In this document: one piece after another, positions 46,094 through 54,847 of the stretch | Position numbering within the stretch: position 1 is the first letter of the stretch | Layout: every line of letters begins with the position of its first letter | DNA from: Paenibacillus peoriae | Lineage (GTDB): Bacteria; Bacillota; Bacilli; Paenibacillales; Paenibacillaceae | Reading direction: 5' to 3' | Assembly: GCF_022531965.1 (NCBI RefSeq) | Contig: NZ_CP092831.1 | Span: 2,384,001-2,448,000, forward strand | Length of the DNA: 64,000 nucleotides | Notes under the pieces: model-generated | What the model was told of the DNA's origin: nothing | The model's input: the letters and a program-made list of their open reading frames with translations, nothing else | The model's database searches: none | Translations under genes and position numbers: made by a program

Positions 46094-46186
46094 GCGAATA
46101 TATAGAGATTTTACCCGGATAGGAGTATTCAAAAGCAGTGAATTACGATCTTAGATAAGAGGTTTACAGGAGAGGGAGACAACCAA

Positions 46187-47569
46187 ATGATAAATGAACA
46201 AACTTATCCGAATGCGGATAAGCTTATGCGTGTGCTAGCTTTCACACTTGTTTTTTCAGTGATGAACGCTTTTATGTTTAATGTCGTTATGCCTGTGATT
46301 CGAGAGGAGTTTCATATTAGTGCTTCCGATGTAAGTTGGTTGCTGACTGGCTATATGATCGTGTATGCGGTTGGCTCGGTGACCTACGGCAAATTGGCAG
46401 ATAAATATCGTCTTAAGGATTTGCTGACGTTTGGGATTATCTTTTTTGCACTGGGTTCGCTTATTGGACTGTTGGCCAATCAATTTTGGATGCTCATTGT
46501 AGCTCGTTTGCTTCAGGCTGCAGGGGCTGCTGTTATTCCGGCCACTGCTATGATCGTCCCAGTCCGTTATTTCTCGGCTGAAAAAAGAGGACGTGCTTTG
46601 GGCGTCACAGCAATCGGCTTGGCGTTAGGTACTGCACTGGCTCCGATTATTTCCGGTTTGATCACAGGCTTTGCAAGCTGGCGTTTTTTGTTCGTCATTT
46701 CCATGCTGCCACTGATCGCATTGCCGTTCTTTCGTAAATATTTGGACGATCAGCGTGGAGAGGATCAGAAGTTCGATTTTCTTGGTGGATTATTGCTGGG
46801 TGGAACAGTAGCCTTCTTATTACTTTCGATTTCGCAAACCAATATGATGTTTTTTCTGGTCGGTATGGTGCTGTTTGCACTGTTTATATGGCGCATTAAC
46901 ACTGCACATGACCCATTCATCCAGCCGAAGCTGTTCCGTAACAAACAATATTCATACGGGCTCCTTATCGCTTTTTTAGGGACGGGGATTAGCTTTGGAT
47001 TGCCGTACTTGGCACCGCAGTTTCTGAACAGTCTCAATCAGCTTACGCCCGCAATAATTGGACTGGTTATGTTTCCGGCTGCTATTGCTTCGGCTCTATT
47101 GGGTAAAAGAGGGGGGAGTTTGGCGGATAGCAAAGGAAATTCGTTTCTCGTCTATACAGCTGTATCGCTTTTGTTTATTTGTTTTATCAGCTTGTCTACG
47201 TTTGTGGGTGCGTCTCCGTATCTGATTTTGTTTTTGCTTATTTTCGGAAACGTAGGTCAGACCTTCATGCAAATTGCCATGTCCAACACGATTTCTCGTA
47301 CCTTGTCGAAAGACCAGATTGGTGTTGGAATGGGGCTGCTATCTCTGCTGAATTTCATTGCCGGAGCGATTACGACAAGTATCTTGGGCAAAACGCTAGA
47401 TAGTTCGTCGTCCTTTCATCTGAATCCTGTCGTATCTAATGTGCAGGTGTTCAACTTTAGCAATATTTTTACGGTGCTTGCACTGATTGCGCTTGTGACG
47501 ATGGGACTTTATGCGTTGCAATTCCGAAGGGGTCCACGCGGTAATACGCCTGCTGTTGAACAAGGATAA
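46187..47569 (+). CDS. MFS drug exporter, 14-span TetL/DHA2 type
   Basis: A 460-residue major facilitator exporter, long enough for 14 spans. Family features are the GKLADKYRLKDLL loop after span 2 and the span-5 segment GLALGTALAPIISGLI resembling antiporter motif C. The closest families I recognise are Tet(L)/Tet(K) and QacA-like proton antiporters. Tetracycline resistance cannot be claimed from this alone. A GGAGAGGGAGACAACC ribosome site precedes the ATG. It is likely controlled by the upstream MarR protein. Confidence 0.85.
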   Translation: MINEQTYPNADKLMRVLAFTLVFSVMNAFMFNVVMPVIREEFHISASDVSWLLTGYMIVYAVGSVTYGKLADKYRLKDLLTFGIIFFALGSLIGLLANQFWMLIVARLLQAAGAAVIPATAMIVPVRYFSAEKRGRALGVTAIGLALGTALAPIISGLITGFASWRFLFVISMLPLIALPFFRKYLDDQRGEDQKFDFLGGLLLGGTVAFLLLSISQTNMMFFLVGMVLFALFIWRINTAHDPFIQPKLFRNKQYSYGLLIAFLGTGISFGLPYLAPQFLNSLNQLTPAIIGLVMFPAAIASALLGKRGGSLADSKGNSFLVYTAVSLLFICFISLSTFVGASPYLILFLLIFGNVGQTFMQIAMSNTISRTLSKDQIGVGMGLLSLLNFIAGAITTSILGKTLDSSSSFHLNPVVSNVQVFNFSNIFTVLALIALVTMGLYALQFRRGPRGNTPAVEQG

Positions 47570-47649
47570 ACATTTGATGTAACCTCATGCCAAAACAAGG
47601 GTATAATATAGAAGGAAAAGTTCATCTATGGAAGGACGGAGTGTCCGGC

Positions 47650-48219
47650 ATGACAAGAAACCTTCAATATGTACCCTATGGTTATGAGCCTCCGATCGAG
47701 ACGCATAAAGGGACCATGGTCTACTATGATACGTTCGAGCAGATTACAGCCAGAGAGCTGGAGCTTTTTGCCGAAACGGGGGCTGCATTATCTTTTACAA
47801 AGCTGGTGCTGTATCCGCTGCATGAAGAAACCGTCAGAAGAATGTGGAAGCAGCCGGTACGTTCGTATTACAAGCGGGTGGACGAGCTGGGAGAGTGGCA
47901 GCGGGAGCAGGCTTTGAGTGCTGTTGTCATTGAGAGCTGGGAAGGTAAGCGTAAAAAGTATACGCCGATTGAAGCAGCTATTCGTTTTTTGGCGGAAAAG
48001 TATACGACCCCACTTTTTTTGTACATGAGTCCTGAAATGGCAAATTTGTGCGCTTCCTATGCATCGTTTGGAGAATGGATTAGAAATGTCAGATTGGTGC
48101 TTTCGAGCGAACCACTACAACTTCATCCGAAGCTTGCACAGTACCGTAATCGCTGGAACACGGTAGAAGAAGCGATAAACCGTGACTCTAAGGTTGACAA
48201 AGCGGAGCATGAATTATAG
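47650..48219 (+). CDS. Uncharacterised 189-residue protein
   Basis: A soluble protein with mixed alpha/beta pattern and no recognised motif; a helical middle (EETVRRMWKQPVRSYYKR near residues 62-79) is notable. I choose ATG 47650 because GGACGGAG lies just upstream; the frame extends back to ATG 47587 without a ribosome site. It follows the MFS gene by 80 bases and could be read from the same transcript. The promoter of the next gene, rpmG2, lies over its last codons. Confidence 0.55.
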   Translation: MTRNLQYVPYGYEPPIETHKGTMVYYDTFEQITARELELFAETGAALSFTKLVLYPLHEETVRRMWKQPVRSYYKRVDELGEWQREQALSAVVIESWEGKRKKYTPIEAAIRFLAEKYTTPLFLYMSPEMANLCASYASFGEWIRNVRLVLSSEPLQLHPKLAQYRNRWNTVEEAINRDSKVDKAEHEL

Positions 48220-48222
48220 AAT
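48194..48222 (+). promoter_or_regulatory. Sigma-A promoter of rpmG2
   Basis: TTGACA (48194-48199), a 17-base spacer, then TAGAAT (48217-48222). It overlaps the end of the preceding gene and is followed at once by a Zur box. Confidence 0.75.
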
Positions 48223-48228
48223 AAAACT

Positions 48229-48247
48229 AATCGTAAAAATTACTATT
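48229..48247 (+). promoter_or_regulatory. Zur operator
   Basis: ATCGTAA and TTACTAT flank AAA (48230-48246), an inverted repeat with the TCGTAA half-site of Bacillus Zur boxes. It lies a few bases after the -10 element of the zinc-free L33 gene. Confidence 0.75.
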
Positions 48248-48287
48248 GTAATTGTATACCATGTATTCCAATTAAGGAGGAAGAGAA

Positions 48288-48437
48288 ATGCGCGTAATTG
48301 TTACCTTGGCATGCACCGAATCCGGTGACCGCAACTATACAACAACTAAGAACAAAAGAAATCATCCGGACCGTCTTGAAATGAAAAAATACTCTCCGCG
48401 TCTGAAAAAGTACACGATCCATCGTGAAACTAGATAA
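48288..48437 (+). CDS. rpmG: Ribosomal protein L33, zinc-independent form
   Basis: A 49-residue L33. It shows the family pattern RVIVTLAC at the start, [20 protein letters not shown] in the middle and a basic end. Only one cysteine remains and the two CxxC pairs of the zinc form are gone, so this is the C-minus paralogue that replaces the zinc protein in the 50S subunit under zinc shortage. The start ATG follows AAGGAGGAAGAGAA. The promoter and Zur box upstream support zinc control. Confidence 0.93.
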   Translation: MRVIVTLACTESGDRNYTTTKNKRNHPDRLEMKKYSPRLKKYTIHRETR

Positions 48438-48497
48438 TTTGAGGCCTGCTGTATAGCAACCTGAATTATCCTGCTTCCTGAGCGAAGCCTGTTAAGT

Positions 48498-48863
48498 TTG
48501 CAAAAGCCTGCGTTATGGAACCGGCGAAAACTTGAATTAGTCCAGTGGACAGAGCGTCTAAAGTTAAAGCTTGCATCTAAGAGAACGGCTTTTTTTCACG
48601 GCTGTATGATAGATGCTGAGCTACATGGCACGCTTTGCCTTTTGAATCGAAAGCACGTGGCTACCGACTTCTCCTGTGCTGGTGTCAGCATTTGGGACGA
48701 GCCGGAGGACCATTCACTATATGCTTATATAACGATGAAGGCTGACGAAAGATCCGGAGCGTTCGTGCAATGGGCGATGCGATATATGCGGCATCGTTTG
48801 CTTGTCGTTTACGAGCTTGAGCGCCAACCGTTAAGGTCTGTCGTCTTTTTTTCTGGGACATAA
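48498..48863 (+). CDS. Uncharacterised small protein between L33 and L31 genes
   Basis: An open frame of 121 codons with a protein-like middle (FHGCMIDAELHGTLCLLN, residues 33-50) and a helical end. The first possible start is TTG 48498, with an internal ATG at 48606; neither has a clear ribosome site, and the frame is closed by a stop at 48462-48464. It lies between two Zur-type ribosomal genes on the same strand and may be read through from rpmG2. It could be real, a decayed gene or chance. Confidence 0.4.
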   Translation: MQKPALWNRRKLELVQWTERLKLKLASKRTAFFHGCMIDAELHGTLCLLNRKHVATDFSCAGVSIWDEPEDHSLYAYITMKADERSGAFVQWAMRYMRHRLLVVYELERQPLRSVVFFSGT

Positions 48864-48947
48864 CCGTTCCTTTTGCCAACTGATGGAGTATTGCGCCAGT
48901 ACGTTTGAGGTTGAAACTAAAACTACATGAAAGATTAGGTGAAACTA

Positions 48948-49193
48948 ATGAAAAAAGATATTCATCCAACATTGAACAAAGTTATCTTTTTGGACCCTAG
49001 CTGTGGATTTACTTTCCTGAGTGCTTCCACTAAATATTCGCAAGAAACGATGGAATGGGAAGATGGTAACACATACCCAGTTATCCGTGTAGATACTAGC
49101 TCCGCTTCCCACCCGTTCTTCACTGGTAAACAAAGAAACGTGGATATCGGTGGCCGTGTGGATCGCTTTAACAAAAAATATAACCTTAAGTAA
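48948..49193 (+). CDS. rpmE2: Ribosomal protein L31 type B, zinc-independent
   Basis: An 81-residue type B L31 (B. subtilis YtiA/RpmE2). It displaces zinc-binding L31 from the ribosome, releasing zinc. The family start KKDIHP and the segment SHPFFTGKQ near residues 51-59 are present. Only one cysteine (SCGF) is present, without the CxxC motif. I choose ATG 48948, with AGGTGA about 7 bases upstream, over the GTG at 48939. No separate Zur box was seen, so it probably shares the rpmG2 promoter. Confidence 0.93.
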   Translation: MKKDIHPTLNKVIFLDPSCGFTFLSASTKYSQETMEWEDGNTYPVIRVDTSSASHPFFTGKQRNVDIGGRVDRFNKKYNLK

Positions 49194-49202
49194 GAACAGT
49201 CG

Positions 49203-49250
49203 AGCGTTGTGTTCATGGATTATGCTTATAATCCGTGAACATCGCTTTTT
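49203..49250 (+). terminator. Rho-independent terminator of rpmG2-rpmE2
   Basis: TGTTCATGGATTAT pairs with ATAATCCGTGAACA across GCTT (49210-49241), extended by AGCG/CGCT and followed by TTTTT. Confidence 0.85.
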
Positions 49251-49252
49251 AA

Positions 49253-49283
49253 AAAACCTCCTGCATCTGCAGGAGGTTTTTTT
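49253..49283. terminator. Bidirectional terminator
   Basis: AAAACCTCCTGCA pairs with TGCAGGAGGTTTT (49253-49280), A-rich before and T-rich after. It lies between the L31 gene and the convergent CobW gene and could serve both. Confidence 0.85.
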
Positions 49284-49304
49284 GTCTTAATTTAGACCTG
49301 TTAT

Positions 49305-50414
49305 TTATAGCGAAATGAAGCACTGTTCCCATTGGTCGGTAATGGATGCTTTGTCGAGCTGCTCCCCAATGAGCGTGACATATCCCTGACTCACGGGAAG
49401 TGCAGTAGGCTGCCACTCCAAGTGATTTCCTGAAAATTGCAAAAGCATTGTCCCTTCCTGAGGAAGCACGCAATAACCTTTCGCTCGAAGCAGAGAGGAG
49501 CCTAGCCCTGTCAGAAAGCGCTCCAATCGTTGTTTTTCGAGTGGCTGAGGAGAATATTGATGCAGCGTTAAGCTCTCCAAATGGGAAAACGAGTGGGTCT
49601 GGTTGGGATCGTGGCTGTGGCTATGACTGTGTGCAGAAATAACTTTGAACGGCGTACTTATAGAGGTAATACTGGGTCGTCCGGAACTTTTGACGGGAAT
49701 GGGGACAGACAGTGCATCTGCATCAGTGGGCTGGACCTGTGCAGGTGCTGGTTGAGGTGTCTGTACAGGTTTCGCGGCAACGGATGTGGAGGCCAGAACA
49801 GGCTCTAGCAGTGGTTCAAGGTCAACCCGGCTATATTCAGTAGTTTGCAGCTTGGCCGTATCGTTGAGCTTGCGGATGCTTTTGACGACCTTCGTCACTT
49901 CACGGCTGCTTGCTGCATCCGTCTTGTTCACCACAATGAAGTCTGCGGTGCGCAGTTGTCCGTGCAGGGTGCGAACCAGTTCTTTATCAGCCGTAAAACG
50001 GCTATTGTATTCATGGAACAGCTCAGCATCCACAACACTGATGCTGTGAACCAGATAAAGCTGATCTGCCAGTAGAGGGGAGCGAAGCTCCTCCAGTACT
50101 TGTTCGGGGTTGGCTACCCCGGTGGTCTCCATGAAGATCAGATCTGGCTCCTGGCTGAGCAGGGTATGCAAAGCCCCTGCCAGTTCATTTCTTTTGCTGC
50201 AACAAATGCAGCCTTCTAGCAATCCTTCTACTGTTACGTCAGGCATTTCCTCTGAAATTATAGCGCTGTCTACATTATATTCACCCATTTCGTTCATTAA
50301 AACAACAGCACGAAGGGGAATTTGGCGGGTATGGGCTAACAGGCGCAAAAGCAGTGTTGTTTTGCCGCTTCCAAGAAAACCACTGATTAAAATAACAGGA
50401 ACTTTGTTCATCAT
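49305..50414 (-). CDS. CobW/P47K-family zinc-chaperone GTPase (copy 1)
   Basis: A 369-residue COG0523 GTPase that should deliver zinc to client enzymes using GTP. P-loop GFLGSGKTT is at 12-20, the metal motif GCICC is near 69-73, and NKTD is near 163-166. A Pro/Ala/Thr-rich linker with a His-rich stretch HSHSHSHD follows (about 262-269), then the CobW C-terminal domain (about 290-369). B. subtilis ZagA (YciC), a Zur target, has this build. The start ATG follows AAGGAGGAAAA. It is the last gene of a three-gene minus-strand operon with the two membrane proteins upstream. Confidence 0.9.
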   Translation of the reverse strand: MMNKVPVILISGFLGSGKTTLLLRLLAHTRQIPLRAVVLMNEMGEYNVDSAIISEEMPDVTVEGLLEGCICCSKRNELAGALHTLLSQEPDLIFMETTGVANPEQVLEELRSPLLADQLYLVHSISVVDAELFHEYNSRFTADKELVRTLHGQLRTADFIVVNKTDAASSREVTKVVKSIRKLNDTAKLQTTEYSRVDLEPLLEPVLASTSVAAKPVQTPQPAPAQVQPTDADALSVPIPVKSSGRPSITSISTPFKVISAHSHSHSHDPNQTHSFSHLESLTLHQYSPQPLEKQRLERFLTGLGSSLLRAKGYCVLPQEGTMLLQFSGNHLEWQPTALPVSQGYVTLIGEQLDKASITDQWEQCFISL

Positions 50415-50432
50415 TTTTCCTCCTTGGCGGGG

Positions 50433-51437
50433 TTAGTGTGTTGTGTTCAAGCGATCAAAGGTAGCTACCGAGTCTGCTTGGGTATAGACATAAGGGGATT
50501 CTGGCTGCTCGACAGCGGTTATTTTTTCGGATCGAATTTCAAGTACGGGAGCGTTTCCCTTTTGTGCGGTATGCAGTGTTCCTTCAATGGTCACCCAGGT
50601 ATCCTTGTCAAAGGACGGGGCTTTCTGGGATTGGACGATGATCCCGAAGGGCATGGCATCGGCAGTACAGCACATGACGAGGAATCTTCCTACTGCAAAA
50701 AGCCCTTTACCCGGCAGATTGTCGTCTTTATACACAAAGCCAGTCACCTGTACTTTTTTTCCTTCAAAAGCTTGTTTATATAATTCAATGGCTCCAATAG
50801 TTTCGGAAAAAATCTCTGGCTTGATCTGTATGATAGGTTGCTGATACAGGCGTTTCGCCAGTTCGGCGAATTCCACATTGTACTTATCAGGCGGAACGAA
50901 CAGCTTATCCAGCGTTTCCTGACTCCATTTCCCCTCTGGAGGGGGCGAAGTGGGGACAGAAGATGCAGTTGATAAAAGGGAGGAGGTGGATGCTTTCGTG
51001 GTCTGTGTATCTGTTTTCCGTCGGATGTCCGGGTTGGGATACGTGAAGGACATGCCTTTTTTGGCGGCCATATCACTACCAAGTGCCTGATTGGGCAGCA
51101 AAGAACCGAATAGGAGCGGAATGAGCAGCATTCCATATACGAGTGTTTTTTTGAACCAGCTTTGCGGCAACGGGTGCTCACAATCACATACATCCTCACC
51201 GTCCCGCCCCCCAACGATTCCGTGCCATGCCATCGCCAATGCGATGAACAAGAGGGGTACAGGACAGAGTAGGAGTAGCTTTTGCATATGGGGAGCTAGG
51301 TAGTAATGAAGTGCATTCGTGCGGCTTAATGAGATGATGTATACAGCCAATCCGATCATGAGCAAGGAGCGAATGCCATATTGCCAGCGGATGCTAAAGG
51401 TTGAATTCACGTTTGTATTCACCTCCCCAATAACCAT
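50433..51437 (-). CDS. TIGR03943-family membrane protein (YcgQ-like)
   Basis: A 334-residue membrane protein. Three spans are seen (about 20-40, 50-70 and 95-113), then a variable Ser/Thr/Pro-rich linker (about 138-168), then a soluble domain (about 170-330) with a CC pair in FLVMCCTADAMPFG typical of the family. It is coded next to a UPF0718 permease, its usual partner, and overlaps it by 19 bases. In Firmicutes this pair often lies by CobW genes. A role in zinc or other metal handling is inferred from context. Confidence 0.85.
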   Translation of the reverse strand: MVIGEVNTNVNSTFSIRWQYGIRSLLMIGLAVYIISLSRTNALHYYLAPHMQKLLLLCPVPLLFIALAMAWHGIVGGRDGEDVCDCEHPLPQSWFKKTLVYGMLLIPLLFGSLLPNQALGSDMAAKKGMSFTYPNPDIRRKTDTQTTKASTSSLLSTASSVPTSPPPEGKWSQETLDKLFVPPDKYNVEFAELAKRLYQQPIIQIKPEIFSETIGAIELYKQAFEGKKVQVTGFVYKDDNLPGKGLFAVGRFLVMCCTADAMPFGIIVQSQKAPSFDKDTWVTIEGTLHTAQKGNAPVLEIRSEKITAVEQPESPYVYTQADSVATFDRLNTTH

Positions 51438-52420
51438 TCAGCAGCTATAGAACCCACTAGAACAAGTGAAACAATGAGCAAGGCCAGGATGGCGACAAAT
51501 TTGGTGCGGAAGGTGCTTAGTAGCATGAGCGTGCCTTTGAAATCTAGCATCGGACCAAGTACAAGAAAGGCCGCCAGTGGACCCAGTGTAAAGGTATGTG
51601 AAAAAGCAGTGGCTACAAAGGCATCAGAGGTGGAACACAGCGACAGTATGTAGGCAAAACCCATCATAAAGGCGTACGATCCGACCGTTCCTTCACTTAA
51701 CGAAAGCATCTCATTACGTGGGATGAAGGTTTGGATGCAGGCTGTCAATAATGCGCCGATAATGAGATATTTACTCATGTCCAAAAACTCGTCCCCAGCA
51801 TGTACAAAAAATCCCCGCCATGTGCGATTATGCCGATGAGTCTGATTGTTCTGCTTTTGCTGGTTAAAAGAGAGTAACGACCGTTTGAGCGGATGTACTC
51901 GCACAAAGGCATACACGATCAGTCCGATGATCGCGGAAACGGTAAAAGCCAAACCCGTTCGAACGGCAGTGACCTCGGGATGGGAAGGGAAAGCCATCAT
52001 CGTCGCAGCCAGTACCACGGGATTGATAATGGGCCCGCTTAAAATAAAAGTGATACCCATATAGGCAGGCATTCCCTTGAGCATTAATTGGCGAACGACA
52101 GGGATCATGCCGCATTCACAGATGGGAAACAGTATACCTAGTAAGGAGGCCAGCAGGACACCCGGTACAGGATGTGCAGGCGCTATTTTGCGAATCCATG
52201 TCTCCGGTACAAGCCACTGCAAAAGGGATGAGACGAGCACACCGATAAGGAGAAACGGAACAGCTTCCAGAAAAATACCCATAAATACCGTTTTTAATGG
52301 CTGCAGCTGCCCCACATCTAACAAACGAAGCCACTGGGGAGATAGCGTGACAAGCACAGGGATGAGAAAGGCAAACGGAATCATAAAAGGCAGCATCTTC
52401 AACAGCGTACTGTTTTTCAT
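51419..52420 (-). CDS. UPF0718/DUF318-family permease (YcgR-like)
   Basis: A 333-residue membrane protein with about eight spans. The family segment ICECGMIPVVRQLMLKG near residues 103-119 has the conserved CxCG motif, and a second family segment SLCSTSDAFVATAF lies near 269-282. The start ATG follows CAAGGAGACGTGGA on the minus strand. It is the first gene of the minus-strand operon and is divergent from the plus-strand Zur operon; the Zur box at 52557 lies in the shared region. The transported species is unknown. Confidence 0.85.
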   Translation of the reverse strand: MKNSTLLKMLPFMIPFAFLIPVLVTLSPQWLRLLDVGQLQPLKTVFMGIFLEAVPFLLIGVLVSSLLQWLVPETWIRKIAPAHPVPGVLLASLLGILFPICECGMIPVVRQLMLKGMPAYMGITFILSGPIINPVVLAATMMAFPSHPEVTAVRTGLAFTVSAIIGLIVYAFVRVHPLKRSLLSFNQQKQNNQTHRHNRTWRGFFVHAGDEFLDMSKYLIIGALLTACIQTFIPRNEMLSLSEGTVGSYAFMMGFAYILSLCSTSDAFVATAFSHTFTLGPLAAFLVLGPMLDFKGTLMLLSTFRTKFVAILALLIVSLVLVGSIAAEWLLGR

Positions 52421-52516
52421 TCCACGTCTCCTTGGGAATAAGGGTTCTTATCTACAGCCTATGCCTGTAAGGGGACAATCATGCCCGCCGGATTGTGTGT
52501 GAATCACCTCCCTATA

Positions 52517-52546
52517 TTGACAAATCTGAGCATGCTCATATATATT
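52517..52546 (+). promoter_or_regulatory. Sigma-A promoter of the CobW-FecCD operon
   Basis: TTGACA (52517-52522), an 18-base spacer, then TATATT (52541-52546), the same boxes and spacing as the rpsN2 promoter. The Zur box begins 11 bases downstream. Confidence 0.75.
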
Positions 52547-52556
52547 TATACTCATT

Positions 52557-52575
52557 AATAGTAATTATTACGATT
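52557..52575. promoter_or_regulatory. Zur operator in the divergent region
   Basis: AATAGTAAT and ATTACGATT flank a central T, an inverted repeat with the TAATnATTA core of Zur boxes. Placed just after the plus-strand promoter, it should repress the CobW-FecCD operon. It lies about 137 bases from the minus-strand start and may act there too. Confidence 0.82.
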
Positions 52576-52655
52576 AAAATCCGATAAATGATTGCAAGAA
52601 GGAAATTTTTAAGGTACGATCCATATTAAATGTTGCAAAGACAAGGAGGGGTTAT

Positions 52656-53726
52656 ATGATACCGATTGTTGTTTTATCCGGTTTTTTGGGTAGCGGTAAA
52701 ACCACTCTTCTTCAGCATGCGCTGGCTTACTACAAGGAAAAGGGTCTCAAGCCAGCCATTTTGATGAATGAGTTGGGTGATGTTAATCTGGACGGTAGTT
52801 TGGTGAATGGACAAGCACCCATGAAGGAAATGCTCAGTGGCTGTATATGCTGTACCATTCGCGGGGACTTGGGCGTCGAGCTCATGAATCTTGCTGAGGA
52901 ATATAAGCCGGACGTGATTATTGTAGAATGTACCGGAGTGGCTAACCCGATGGAGATTGTAGATGCAGTGACAGACGCCTCAATTTATTCTACTATGATA
53001 TTACAATCCGTTATCACGGTCATAGACGCGCGTCAATTTTTGGATTTTGCCTCGGGGAACGAGAGAAGCAAATCGCTTCGTTTGATGCAGGATCAGCTTC
53101 GATGCGCTTCCAAACTGATTATTAACAAGACCGATTTATTGGCTGCGGGCGAGTTACAGAAAGTACAGGCCCTCGTAAAAGAGTTAAATCCATATGTTTT
53201 GACTGTGAGCACGCAACGAAGTGACGTGGACGCTGGAATTTTTTTCTCCACTCAAGGAGAGGAGCGTATGGATGTTTCGCGACATAAGGAATCCGCAGTT
53301 GATATTGAGAGTGAACATCCTCATTTGGAAAATCATCTGCACACGTATGACCATGATGACCATACAGATCATCAGTCTCATGACCATGACCACGAACACG
53401 AACATGGGGAGCATTATCATTCCTACGACCATGTAGTTGTTCACACGCATTTTTTTGGACAACCTGTGCCACGCTACGAGTTTGAACAGTTGTTCCGCAG
53501 TTTGCCAGCTGAAATTTATCGGGCCAAAGGAATTGTGCGGTTTCTGGAATCAGAGGGTCAGATGATGTTTCAATTTGCCTATCGGGAGCTGGAAATCATT
53601 CCGATCCGCCCGCAAAAGCCAGTGAACGATGTAGCGGTTGTCATGGGTGAGAATTTCTCTGCTTCCGAGATCGAGGAACAATTGAGAAAGCTGGAAGCGG
53701 CCGAAAAGCCATTGAGTAATTCATGA
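52656..53726 (+). CDS. CobW/P47K-family zinc-chaperone GTPase (copy 2)
   Basis: A 356-residue COG0523 GTPase, paralogue of the minus-strand copy. P-loop GFLGSGKTT is at 9-17, the metal site is GCICC (C63, C65, C66), and NKTD is near 155-158. A very His/Asp-rich tract fills about 220-262 (HDHDHEHEHGEHYHSYDH), a likely zinc store or sensor. The CobW C-terminal domain is about 270-356. It directly follows a Zur-controlled promoter with ribosome site AAGGAGGGGTTAT, and overlaps the FecCD permease by 4 bases. Confidence 0.92.
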   Translation: MIPIVVLSGFLGSGKTTLLQHALAYYKEKGLKPAILMNELGDVNLDGSLVNGQAPMKEMLSGCICCTIRGDLGVELMNLAEEYKPDVIIVECTGVANPMEIVDAVTDASIYSTMILQSVITVIDARQFLDFASGNERSKSLRLMQDQLRCASKLIINKTDLLAAGELQKVQALVKELNPYVLTVSTQRSDVDAGIFFSTQGEERMDVSRHKESAVDIESEHPHLENHLHTYDHDDHTDHQSHDHDHEHEHGEHYHSYDHVVVHTHFFGQPVPRYEFEQLFRSLPAEIYRAKGIVRFLESEGQMMFQFAYRELEIIPIRPQKPVNDVAVVMGENFSASEIEEQLRKLEAAEKPLSNS

Positions 53727-54847
53727 CTTCGAGAACGAGTCACCTTAATCCATCAAGACCTAATCCATCACAACATCATTCTCGTGCACACCTAGCGGGC
53801 AAGCCTACTTGGGGATTTACAACAATTCTGCTGCTGACTGCTGGGCTGTTGCTTTCGGTCACACTCGCGGTCATGCTGGGCCCTGTAGCTGTCGCACCGG
53901 GGACGATATGGCGAATTGCACTGTCCCATCTTCCCTGGCTGGACCAGTGGATACCCGTGACATGGACCAAGCCTGAGCAATATATCGTTTGGGAAATCCG
54001 CTTTCCACGCGTGTTGTTAGGTGTCATCGTAGGAGCAGGACTAGCTGTTACAGGGGCGACTATACAGGCATTAATTCGTAATTCGTTAGCGGATCCCTAT
54101 ATTTTAGGTGTCTCGTCTGGGGCTTCGGTGACAGCCACATTGGTAATTGTGTTCGGAGCTTTCGGGTTTTTAGGACGACTTGCGCTGCCTTTATCTGCTT
54201 TTATAGGATCGTTAGCTGCAATGCTTATGGTGTTCGCCTTAGCCCGTGTAGCTGGGAGCATATCGACGACCCGCTTATTGCTGGCAGGGGTGGCGGTGTC
54301 TATGATGCTGTCGGCTGTGACTAGCTTTATCGTGACGATGGCCCCGAATGAAAAAGGCATTCGTGACGCGATGTATTGGATGATGGGAAGTCTGGCAGGT
54401 GCTCAATGGGACACGCTTTTCATTCCAAGCCTTATTGTAGTCGTTGGAACGGCTGTGCTTCTGACCCGATACCGGTCGCTGAATGCTTTGCTAACGGGTG
54501 AAGAGACCGCAGTAACGCTTGGTGTGAACGTACAGGCGTTCCGCGTATTACTGGTTGTGGTGGCGTCTCTTTTAACCGGGGCAGTCGTATCCGTTAGTGG
54601 CTCGATTGGCTTTGTCGGACTAATGATTCCGCACATCGTTAGGCTGGTAGTGGGATCAGATCATCGGCGTGTACTGCCCGTCAGCCTGTTGGCGGGAGCT
54701 ATTTTTGTCGTGTGGGCTGATGTATGTGCCCGGCTTGTGCTGGCTCCACAGGAGCTACCGATTGGTATTGTGACGGCTGTGTGCGGAGGACCTTTTTTTG
54801 TGTGGCTGCTGCGTCGTAGTTCCTACTCGTTTGGAGGCGAAAAATGA
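53723..54847 (+). CDS. FecCD-type metal-chelate ABC permease
   Basis: A 374-residue permease of the BtuC/FecCD family with about ten spans. Family segments are RFPRVLLGVIVGAGLAVTGA near residues 93-112, NSLADPYILGVSSGAS near 120-135 and GSIGFVGLMIPHIVRL near 293-308. The first 30 residues are a polar His/Ser-rich tail. It overlaps the CobW stop (ATGA) and the ATPase start by 4 bases each, so the operon is tightly coupled. Such transporters carry siderophores, cobalamin or other metal chelates. Location behind a Zur box suggests a zinc-chelate or a metal needed in zinc shortage. Confidence 0.9.
   Translation: MTSRTSHLNPSRPNPSQHHSRAHLAGKPTWGFTTILLLTAGLLLSVTLAVMLGPVAVAPGTIWRIALSHLPWLDQWIPVTWTKPEQYIVWEIRFPRVLLGVIVGAGLAVTGATIQALIRNSLADPYILGVSSGASVTATLVIVFGAFGFLGRLALPLSAFIGSLAAMLMVFALARVAGSISTTRLLLAGVAVSMMLSAVTSFIVTMAPNEKGIRDAMYWMMGSLAGAQWDTLFIPSLIVVVGTAVLLTRYRSLNALLTGEETAVTLGVNVQAFRVLLVVVASLLTGAVVSVSGSIGFVGLMIPHIVRLVVGSDHRRVLPVSLLAGAIFVVWADVCARLVLAPQELPIGIVTAVCGGPFFVWLLRRSSYSFGGEK

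Noticed and set aside
52503..52511. Perfect GGAGGTGAT ribosome-site sequence on the minus strand upstream of the UPF0718 gene
   Set aside because: No start codon follows at a working distance. A GTG inside it would give an 18-codon frame with two cysteines, but that start overlaps the site itself.
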